Assembly: GCA_019722365.1 (NCBI GenBank)
Contig: JADFUC010001889.1
Location: 2,232,001 to 2,296,000 of the forward strand
DNA: 64,000 nt
Source of the DNA: Lithospermum erythrorhizon
Lineage: Eukaryota; Streptophyta; Magnoliopsida; Boraginales; Boraginaceae
Direction of reading: 5' to 3'
The position numbers were made by a program, and so were the translations under genes. Of the stretch, positions 1-9,026 are shown piece by piece (within the stretch, counting starts at the first letter, position 1; each line of letters begins with the position of its first letter). Under the pieces are notes generated by a model. It searched no databases. It saw only the letters and a program-made list of their open reading frames with translations, and was not told the DNA's origin.

Positions 1-1106
1 TTGTGTTCAGTATGCAACTCATGAACCTTAAACACTCCAAATTCAATTTTTAGAGTTCATTATGAGGAAATCAACAATTTATTAAACTTTTGAAGGACCA
101 AATTTAAATTAACTTATTATCCCATAATAGAAAATTTGTTAAATGGAATATTTTATTGATAGCATAAAAAATGCTAAAAAAAATTTAATGTATGTTTGAA
201 CTTCACCAACTTTGGCGTGTAGATCCATTTTAGTTGCGATTGATCAAATTGCAGTACTACAATTTCATTCTCCATCTAGATTATTGCATCTTAGTCTTCG
301 GAATTCACACATAGGATATCCTCATATCCATAACACTGATCCTTGCAGAATTCATTGCGAGTCTGAAATGCGGAGACCCATTCTTATGTACATTACTTTA
401 ACTAAATAGGAATACAAAACTTAAAAACACAATCTTTATAGAAATAACCCGAACCACCTTACAAGAATTGCCGGTAAAGATACTCAAATCAAAGATTAAA
501 CAATCACTACCTCCATCCCAAAAAGATTGTCCATTTTGATTTCCAACGAGCAAAATCAACAAATTCGAGACACTTTCGATTGGCTTTTGCTTACATGTAC
601 GTTCGATCAAAATTATCGAACCCTCAATTGACACACATAACTTCATTCGACCAAACTTATCGAACCCTCAATTGACACACATAACTTCATTCGATCAAAC
701 TTATTGAACCCTCAATTGACATACATAACTTCATTCTATCAAATTTATCGAAGTACACAACTTCATTCGATCAAACTTATCAAACCCTCAATTGACATAT
801 AAACTTCATTCGATCAAACTTATCGAACCCTCAATTGACACACATAACTTCATTCGATCAAACTTATCGAACACTCAATTGACACACATAACTTCCATTC
901 GATCAAACTTATTGACACACATAACTTCGATTCAATCAAAATCACCACGTTAATAGTAAACTACATTAAAACACTCCCTTTTCATACATTTTTGACCAAA
1001 CATCATCCAACATACACAAAAACCACTCAAATTCAAAATTCAAAAAAGTCAACCATCAAACATCTCGATCATAAATAAACATATGCATATGCTCATATAA
1101 AATTAC
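1..1106 (-). other. Intron 1 of the dehydroquinate synthase gene (5' part only)
   Basis: AT-rich sequence following the GTAATT donor. I see no further dehydroquinate synthase exon in it, so the acceptor probably lies left of the window. It contains the minisatellite listed separately. The two short open frames here (around 212-409 and 398-646) have no recognisable features and are judged to be chance. Confidence 0.6.
601..946. repeat. 44-bp minisatellite, about eight copies, inside an intron
   Basis: The unit contains the core TTCATTCGATCAAACTTATC followed by GAACCCTCAATTGACACACA. Copies begin near 601, 645, 689, 734, 764, 805, 849 and 895. Most are 41-44 bp, with the fourth and eighth shortened by internal deletions and scattered point changes elsewhere. 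Copies 6 and 7 are almost identical to copy 2, which suggests recent unequal exchange or slippage. Confidence 0.9.
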
Positions 1107-1423
1107 CTTTGAAGCAAGTGGGGTTGATCAAGTAAACCCGACCCGATATAAATTGGGTAGCTCCGATCACCCAAATGTACCTCAACAATAGTAGGCTCGT
1201 TAATGGCGGATTGATTAAGTGATTGGTCCATTAATTGAGCAGAGGATGCCGATATCGAGACGACGCCACGTAAGCGAGTGGAGTTCACGTGAAGGGCATT
1301 GAAGGAAGTTTGTAGTGGGAAATTGAAAGAGGGGCGTTTGGAAAAATGGAATCTGTTATGGGTTTGGTGGGTGTTTGGGGAGATGGAGAGGGTGTTTTCA
1401 GTGGGGGAGATAGCGGTGGCCAT
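1107..1423 (-). CDS. DHQS: 3-dehydroquinate synthase, chloroplastic, first coding exon (partial gene)
   Basis: This is the first coding exon of the plastid enzyme that converts DAHP into 3-dehydroquinate, the second step of the shikimate pathway. Translation from the ATG at 1423 gives about 105 residues. The first 65 or so are rich in Ser, Thr, Asn and Phe and poor in acidic residues, as expected for a chloroplast transit peptide. They are followed by the start of the mature enzyme, where VEVHLGDRSYPIYIGSGLL is the characteristic N-terminal strand of plant dehydroquinate synthases. The exon ends at a GT donor (GTAATT, reading leftwards from 1106) straight after the codons for LLQ and two bases of the next codon. 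The NAD- and metal-binding parts are not in the window; the gene must continue beyond base 1. The family assignment rests on this short conserved stretch, but that stretch is distinctive. Confidence 0.88.
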
Positions 1424-1723
1424 GGAGCTGCTGGTAGAGAGACAAATGGGAATATGGTGGTTGGTCAGGATTTAAACAATGTGTTTTTGCTCATCAAATG
1501 TGGTAGGTGGACCTCAAAATTCTTGGTCCAAATTGGACAAATGGGACTTACTTTTTAATTTTATAGTTTTTGTTTTTCGGAAGAATTAAGGAAATTTTAA
1601 TGTTTCACTAATTTTTTTTCAAGGAGAATGTTTTGTCCTGCGTTATCTTTTTGAAATCGTTCTTTCTTGAGTGGGGAGAGCGAGCGAGGAAATTTAACGA
1701 TTCTTCTTATTTGAAAACTTAAA

Positions 1724-1905
1724 TATTTCCTCTATCCCAAATTGTATGTCTCATTTTTTCAAAATGGAAATCTCATAATTGGTTCCATTTCTGTCAAATA
1801 TAGTAAGAAAAAGTGGAAGGAAAATGAATTTTATGAGGTGAGTTTGAAATTTTCTAAAAATTTGTGCAAAATCAAATTAGACATACAAATTGGGCTGAAA
1901 GTAGT
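1724..1905. mobile_element. Stowaway-like MITE, about 180 bp
   Basis: The left end reads TTTCCTCTATCCCAAATTG followed by TATGTCT. The right end (AGACATACAAATTGGGC then TGAAAGTAGTA) is its imperfect reverse complement. The arms are about 25 bp and the interior is non-coding and AT-rich. The terminal sequence resembles the CTCCCTC-type ends of plant Stowaway elements. It lies just upstream of the dehydroquinate synthase start codon, in its probable promoter region. Confidence 0.6.
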
Positions 1906-2984
1906 ATGATTTTTCATAGGATAATATTTTGATCCTCATTATCCGCCGTTCCCTCGAAATCATTACTCTCGAGGTGGGGAGAATGATAAATATAACCTTG
2001 ATTTAATATATTACCACTTACGATATTATTGTATACAAACAACAATTTAATTTATTCTCCATGGTTCACCCCAATACTCTTCCCCTAAAATAAGTTTAAA
2101 TATTCACCCTACTCCGCTTAATTCACCTCGATCAAGGTATAGTATTTAGTGTTTAATTGTTTTAGTCATAATTAAAAAAATGGACATAGGAGATTTCAAT
2201 GATTTTAACCATAAATTGATAATACTATTTAATTTATATGCAATTTAAAATGATACCTAGTATTGTCATAATATCAGCTAATTTCATTCTTTTAACTAAC
2301 TGAGGAAGAATTTATAAATTAATAAAATTTGATGGACGGATTTTCCATCTCCGTGACAAGATAATAGAATCGAGGGTGGATCGTCTCGAGTTGTTAGCAC
2401 TGAATTACATGCGTGTTTTGTCTGTTGAATTTAGTGCTGAATCACAACTATTGATTTGGAATGTGGCATTTTTATAACCATGGATGACAGAGTCAGTGGC
2501 TAATAGTAAAATTTTTAACTTCTCTTGTTCTATATGTTTCTTGGACTGAGCTTGCATTCTTATTGTAGTATTATTGTTGTCATTTGTCAGATATGGAGCT
2601 TCACCTTCAAATTTTCCATTTTGCAAGCATGCAATCGAAGTGAAATGATTGAATGGATGACATGCAATCTTATCATTTGTATCAATTCAATTGAGGGGAT
2701 GACGGATAAGTGAACTGATTTAATGTATTCGGAAGTGTTTAGAATGTTTTGTGTTATTTGAACATAATTTAGAGGATTTTAAAAGAGAATTTGTTATTTG
2801 ACACATTTACATATATTATATAAATTTATATTGCATTTACACTTCTTAATTGAATGGTGTATTGGATAAATTTTAATTTTTAGAATGAATTTGTTCAATA
2901 TTAATTACTCTAAAAAGTAAATATATAATAAAATTGAATTAATTATATAGTAAATATGATTAATAAATTATTTATTAATGATAT
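1906..2984. other. Intergenic, no gene seen
   Basis: AT-rich DNA between the dehydroquinate synthase 5' region and the CACTA-like element. The overlapping open frames at 2405-2713 lie on opposite strands in the same stretch, show no domain and no splice context, and are not called as genes. Confidence 0.5.
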
Positions 2985-3279
2985 TAATTCCTACGCTTCT
3001 TAATATGTTGCAAAAGAAAAATGTTAGTAGCAAAAATTAATTTTATTATTAATTTACAATTATAAAATAGACAATTGCTACGTTCTTTTAAAAGTAGTGA
3101 AAGATAACATAGGAGTAGCAAATACTAATTGCTACATAATTCACGGACTCATTTTACCTTTTCAAAATAGTAGCAAATAGTAAAATAACCGTAATAAAAA
3201 TACTATTTGTTACACTTGATGAGTATTAACTACTGTTTTTCTTATAGTAACAAAAGCAACTTTTTTTAGTAGTGAGATG
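2985..3279. mobile_element. One end of a CACTA-like non-autonomous DNA transposon
   Basis: Read on the minus strand from 3279, the sequence begins CACTACTAAAAAAAGTTGCT, the typical terminal motif of CACTA (En/Spm) elements. Going inwards, short motifs such as GTAGCAAATA and TTGCTAC recur on both strands (near 3025, 3075, 3115, 3165 and 3210), matching the subterminal repeats known for this superfamily. I could not identify the opposite terminus, so the left boundary is approximate. Confidence 0.5.
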
Positions 3280-3284
3280 TACGG

Positions 3285-3800
3285 GTGTGTCTGGTCGGTT
3301 CGGTTAGTTTTTGAGCCAAATTAAATAGAATCTATTCGTCGATTCTCGAGGCAAACACGAATCCCAATCTATTTAAGATTGGTTCGACTCTTAGGATCAG
3401 GTTGATTTCGGTTAAGTTGTGTTTTTGAGAAAAAATTTGAGTCATCGTCTTGACTCAAAATTAAGTCTTAAAAATACAGATGCAATACATATAATTTTAT
3501 TAATGAGGCTCGGATTAATTATCTGATCTACATACGTACCAATAATGAGCAAAGTTAAATCTGAAATTTTAAACCTTTAAAATGTACACGTCTGAAATAT
3601 GATATATCTTGAAAAGATTAAATAAAAAATTAATCTACATAAAATTTAAAAAAATCAAATTAGGTTGGTTCGGTTATTTGAAATAGAGCACCAAATTGGA
3701 TCGGTTACCAGGCAGCCAGAGCACCAAATCGGTTCGATTAAAATTTTCGGTTATTTCGGTTCGGTTCAGTTGGTTCGAATTCGGTTTTGGGAATATAGTG
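3285..3800. repeat. Dispersed repeat, copy A (related to 48500-49095)
   Basis: Rich in GGTTCGGTT-type motifs. It shares in order with the region at 48.5 kb: a GGTT-rich head with TTTTTGAG, AATAATGAGCAAAGTTAAAT (3541 versus 48830), a GGTTATTTG-then-AGAGCACCAA block (3670 versus 48957), a second AGAGCACCA block, and a GGTTCAG/GGTTTTG tail. The open frames here have low-complexity translations and are not genes. The type of element is not recognised. Confidence 0.6.
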
Positions 3801-4576
3801 GGATATATCAATATATCCAAGTTTATTCTGTACATTTCAAAGCAAAAAATGAGTGGGGCCGCCATCAAATCACTTCACAGACTCATGGGCCAATAGCAGG
3901 CCGAAAGGTGGCAAGCGGCAGCACTCTCGTGGGCCTGCATGAGAAACTTCATAGACTCAAAGTGGACCATCAGATTTTCGCCATACTTGTCGTATTGTTC
4001 GATTTATATGATTATCTAAGCGTAGTTATATGTCTGTGATGCTAGCATGCAAGGTGGCTTTTATTATTTTTATAATAAAATTATAATGAAATAAATAAAT
4101 AAATTTAAAAAAAAAAAACACAAAATAAATAAGATGAAAAATTCTGTGAAGAAAATAAAGATAGAGGGCTGGCCAAACAGCTTTTTATTTTTGACTTGGT
4201 GATAATTATGGAGTATTCGTAGTAGATAATATTTATAGTAGTAGTTTATGGAAATTTGCTCGTGTTAGAGACGGTTATCTGTGAAAGATTCTTACATGAA
4301 ATTAAAATAGCAAAAAATTATGCCGGAAGGGTAAAATAGAAATCATTAATTTGAGCCGTTTTGTAATGGTGATCGCATGCGTATTATATATAGTATAGAT
4401 TTCAAATTGATTTTTTGATAATAATTTGATATTAAAAAAAATTATATCGTTATTTCACGTTTTTTCTGCACTTACATAAATAGAGGCCAGTTTCACAGCG
4501 TTTGGACACAAAAAATCGGTGCTTTTACATTATTATCATCTTTGAATCCATTTTTCATATCTTGTTTAACTATTAA

Positions 4577-4975
4577 ATGGATCCTGATAATAATTTTAAT
4601 TTTTCATCAAATTTCTTATTTCCTAATCAACCACAAAATCACGAATAACTTGACATCTAGAAAATTCCCAAAATATGTCGCCCAAATTTTCAAATTCCAT
4701 GTATGATGCCACCAAATTTTGGTGTGCAATATATCCCTTCAATTTTTCCTATATGCAATTTGGTCAACAAAGTGGAGGAAATAATTTCGTAGATTTTCCC
4801 AATATGAATATTCAAAATAATGAGCAATTATCTCCTCCCTCCCTTTTCGAAGTCATAGCCTTGCCAAACTTAATAGTGAATCAACAGATCTTCATGAATT
4901 TTCTAGTAAAATCTCTTTAGGAAATATTGATGGTGATACCACATTACAATTATCATTCAAATCTCGTCGTGTATG
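4577..4975 (+). pseudogene. Broken N-terminal part of a Harbinger-type transposon ORF1
   Basis: From the ATG at 4577 the frame reads MDPDNNFNFSSNFLFPNQP and then hits a stop. A shifted frame continues with an Asn/Pro/Phe-rich stretch containing PPNFG, PNMNIQNNEQLSPPSLFEV and IALPN. An Asn-, Pro- and Phe-rich leader of this sort is typical of the Myb-like accessory proteins carried by PIF/Harbinger elements. At least one stop and one frameshift break it, and the trihelix region that should follow is missing. It could instead be a relic of a related host gene; composition alone cannot decide. Confidence 0.5.
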
Positions 4976-6541
4976 CTTGATATCCTTTCAAAATCCTACG
5001 TATGTTAATTGTGATTTTATATTTTAATAATTAATTAGGTAAAATTTATTAATTAATTATATTTTACATATTAATTATTTAAATAAAAATTATCTATTAT
5101 TTAAGTCATACTTAATTAATTGTAAAAAAATAATAATATGATAAATTAAATATGAAGATAATGTATATATAGGGTGGGGTATATGTGAGTGATATGGAGG
5201 AAAGAGAAAAGTGAATGGTTTTTTAGATGCCCCCTACTGTGGAGTGTTAAAAGATAGTGGAGATATTTGATAATGTGGAGAGAATAATCTGATGTGACAG
5301 AGGATTATTGTATTTGAGATGCCCCTACTAGAATAGTCTAAGCGTTGCGCACCGTGACAAACACCCAAATCTCCGCTTAAAAGTGATGATTTATACCATT
5401 TTATCCCTATTGATAAATACTCATATTATTTTGATCTTTTGGTGTCGTTTTCTTTATTCTGAAATTGATTTCAATGAAATTTATATTTTTGTATCGATAA
5501 GTATGATAAAATATAATGAAAATAATTGCCTCCTTATCACGATATTACGTGTTTATATATGTGTGGTTGAATATGACTTATTATATGAGTATTCGCGAGA
5601 GCTTTTCTGAAACTCACCTCTTATGTTGATGTTGTTTATTGTTCGGGGAAAGTCGGTATTGAAGCATCGTTGGCGATGAATGAGTAAAATCGCGTTCGAG
5701 ATTTAGGTGAATTTAGGATATCCTCAGCAGTCTTGAGGATTGAACCTTGACTTATGCTTGAGTATGCATTTAGAAAATATATTATATATGAAATGTACGA
5801 TTAATGAAAGTATAAAGTGTAATATATGTTGTTGTCTTAGATCGCATTAACGCTAATTAAATGTTGTGTTTCAGCCGTTTTTCGGTCAGGAGGTTGGCCA
5901 GCGTGACTCAAGATTGTTCATATTTGTTGGCGGCCTGTCTAAGGCGGCCGACTTGGGGAATGGATTACATTTCTGATCTCGATGTAGCTTTTACTTAATT
6001 CCTTTGATAAATCGATTTTAAATACAACGATGCGTTTATTATAAAGAGGTCAATCTAAGGTTTGTTGGTATGTTTAATTTTAAACATGTCTTTTAATTAG
6101 ACCTTATAAGAAAGGCGCCCAGTATCTTGTGCATCCCTTATGTTAGTTGCTTGTTAAATGAGTATTATTAGTTTAATGTTAGCCTATCAAAAATATGATC
6201 ATCATGTTAAGCTAAAACTAACCAAAATCTTGGATGGTTGGATGCAAGCTTTTGAATTCCTACAACAAACCAAATATAAGTTCAGTCTATACAAACCAAT
6301 CACAATTCTCACCTCATAGAGGTGAGGTCCATGATCATCAACTAATAATTGGATCTGAAGAAAAGAAACTAAATGCGTGGAACCTAATCAAAGGATAATG
6401 ATTGTCACACAAATCAAGAAATCATTTTCCCTCCCATTAAGCAAGCAAAAAATATACCCTTTTCTTTGTGCTTCACTTCTTCCTTCAATATATAATATAG
6501 TTAATACCTTACCTTTGTGGTCTAATATTATCTATATTACA
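4976..6541. other. Intergenic DNA with repeat relics upstream of the peroxidase locus
   Basis: AT-rich DNA with no gene seen. Around 5215-5345 the phrase GATGCCCC(C)TACT occurs twice (5228 and 5320) some 100 bp apart, suggesting a small repeat relic. From 5640 to 6130 the base composition rises towards GC and includes ACGATGCGTTTATTATAAA (6028) and GGCGCCCAGTAT (6114), words that recur in other decayed parts of the window (see findings). The open frame at 5383-5610 has no recognisable domain. Confidence 0.5.
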
Positions 6542-8637
6542 ATGGCCTCACCCATAGTTGATGCAGAGTATTTGAAGGAAGTTGAAAGGAAAACTAAAAA
6601 GGGACTTAGCCAGAGCTCTCATTTTCAAGCAAGAGTGTGCTATCATGTGCTTCGGCTTAAGCGTAATTTTATTGTTCTATCATTCTTCTTTACTTCTTTG
6701 CTTTTAAATTCTGGTTTCGTCATTGAAAAACGATGTAACTTTGTATATAAGTGAATGCATGCATTTCAATAAGTACTCATAACATAACATTGCCGGATTT
6801 GTGCGAGGTGTACGATGCGGGGTGCCTTGCTCTGATGAGGTAACAAAGACGGGAGGGCCTAATGGATCAATTAGGCATGAGGTTGAGTTCATGCACGACG
6901 CCAATAAAGGCCTCAAAATAGCAATTGATCTCTGTGGTGAGAATTCTGATACTTTATGGTGTCTCCATATATTTAAGACTTGAAATGAACAACAACTGAC
7001 AAATTTCCTATTGTATGTGTTCTGTAGAGGGAGTGAAAGACAGACACCCCAAGATAACATATGCTGATTTGTACCAAGTAAGTATCATAGTATGCAAGAT
7101 GCATGTTGTTCTCTATATGTAATGTTGCTGAATTTTGTTTGCATCATTGCATGATAACCTTGTCTTTTCCATATGATCTTTCTTGTTATGTCATGTCTAA
7201 CATACAATGCATCATGGCATGCAACATCGATTAAGCCGAGATCATGTGATTAGTTTTATTGACATAAAGGTTATCTGCAACTATTTGTATACCCTTGTTA
7301 GAGGGGGTGGCTTTGAACTCATAACAGTGGTGGACTGGTGGCCGATCTACATCATCAACTTCTGATACTCTAAAAAATTACTATAATCGACCTGATATAT
7401 TAACTGGATATAAAATATACTCCATAATTAAAAGTAAGGGGTCCTCTACTAGGAGATAATGTTATGGTTTGACCTTTGACATGGGGATGATACCTTTCAA
7501 GGATTAATGGAAAGCCTTAATCTTGAATTTGCAGCTTGCTGGAGTTGTTGCGGTTGAAGTCACTGGAGGCCCCACAATTGATTTTGTCCCTGGCAGAAAG
7601 GTATACATTAGTTTCCAAGTTAGGCATCACAACTTCTTTCTTTGCACATGATGCCCTTAGATGTTGATGTTTGATGCATCTCATCAGGATTCAATGGTTT
7701 CCCCTGAGGAAGGCCGTCTTCCAGATGCGAAACAAGGTGAGATGTTATCTCTTGGAAGAAAAAACACAAGAAACAATTTAGAAATGAATCTCAAATTGAT
7801 GGATGAGTTTAGAGAAAACTGACCTGTTGCTGCAATGATTCTTATTAGGTCCTCCACATCTAAGGGAAGTCTTTTATCGGATGGGACTGTCTGATAAAGA
7901 CATTGTTGCTCTGTCAGGAGGACACACATTGGTACTTATTTCACATTACAATTCACTAATGTTTGACTGAAGATAAGTCCACGATTGTGCAAACATCCAA
8001 GCTTCTTGTTGATGATCTTACCTTATCTCATGATTGATTATCGCAGGGCAGAGCTCATCGAGAAAGATCAGGATTTGAAGGTCCTTGGACTGCAGAGCCT
8101 CTGAAATTCGACAACTCATACTTTGTGTAAGCTTTTTGTGAATCTTCAATTTTCAATCAAATATATTGTAATCTATCACTATTTAGGTTGTGCATTATAA
8201 CTAAGTCATATTATAATATGTATGATACTAGGGAGCTTCTAAAAGGGGATTCAGAAGGCCTGCTGAAACTTCCCACAGATAAAGCTCTGGTTGAAGACCA
8301 GGAATTCCGAAAATATGTGGAACTTTATGCAAAGGTACATCAGAATTGAGAACCCCAACCCCCCACCCATCAATATTCCAATGAGGTCTGATATGCACGC
8401 ATAAGAAAATCATAAACTTCCCTTGTTATATATTGACAGGATGAAGAGGCCTTCTTCGAAGACTATGCAGAATCACACAAGAAACTATCAGAACTAGGTT
8501 TCACGCAACCTTCATCATGCATCCAAGAAGCTGTTAGAAAAGGCGCTGTACTAGCCCAAGCGGCTGTTGGAGTCGCTGTTGCAGGAACTGTAGTTATCTT
8601 GAGTTACTTTTATGAAATAAACAGAAAACACGCATAA
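6542..8637 (+). pseudogene. APX3-like: Peroxisomal-type membrane-bound ascorbate peroxidase, 5' exons degraded
   Basis: Ascorbate peroxidases reduce hydrogen peroxide with ascorbate. This copy is of the type anchored in peroxisome or glyoxysome membranes. Exon 1 (about 6542-6662) starts normally with MASPIVDAEYLKEVERK, then shows single- and double-base changes: the RALI and CA-IM blocks are readable only in shifted frames. Exon 2 (about 6808-6936) recovers [16 protein letters not shown] but is out of frame before it. The RLAWH block that supplies the distal Arg, Trp and His is not encoded intact. Seven clean exons follow: 7028-7077, 7535-7600, 7688-7736, 7849-7931, 8047-8126, 8232-8334 and 8440-8637, all GT/AG-bordered and together giving 208 in-frame codons plus a stop. 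They include LSGGHTLGRAH with the proximal haem histidine, and a C-terminal membrane segment AAVGVAVAGTVVILSYFY followed by NRKHA. It could be a recent pseudogene, or a local assembly error could mimic one. Confidence 0.8.
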
Positions 8638-9026
8638 TATGATTCATAACAGAAGGCTCTATCAAGCATTTGAAAACTCTATGAACTTCTTCAACCTATT
8701 TCATGAAATTCCTTCATGGTCACGTTGAATTTGTGGCATGATCAATTGTAACCTTGAATCATTATGTTGAATAAAATTCTTATCTTTTCATTTTATGTCC
8801 TGTTTCTGAGTGAGTTTGTGAATTAAGATACGAGTCATTCAACCATTCTTCTGCACATGGATGGTTCCAAACCTTTATTCTTCTCAGAGAAATAAATACA
8901 TTGAAAGTAAACGAAGTTTCAAAAGAAGCTCGATTCTGTTTGTAAACAATCTTATATGTAGTTGGAAAACGACAAGTCACAGATTCGAAACATACAACCA
9001 TTCTAAAGCAAATGAACTTTCTGTGT
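8638..9026. terminator. Convergent 3' flanks of the peroxidase locus and the small minus-strand gene
   Basis: The two genes converge here with stop codons 390 bp apart. On the plus strand GAATAAAATTC at about 8769 is a plausible poly(A) signal for the peroxidase transcript. No clear AATAAA is seen on the minus strand close to 9027. The open frame at 8780-9058 (minus) is an extension across the small gene's 3' end and is not called. Confidence 0.35.

Noticed and set aside
601..946. Possible CRISPR-like or coding repeat
   Set aside because: There are no unique spacers; the units abut directly, so this is a simple minisatellite in an intron.
3665..4039. 124-codon plus-strand frame with repeated H-Q-I-G-S phrases
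   Set aside because: It is generated by the GGTTCGG/GAGCACCAAAT phrases of the dispersed repeat; the other copy at 48.5 kb does not preserve the frame.
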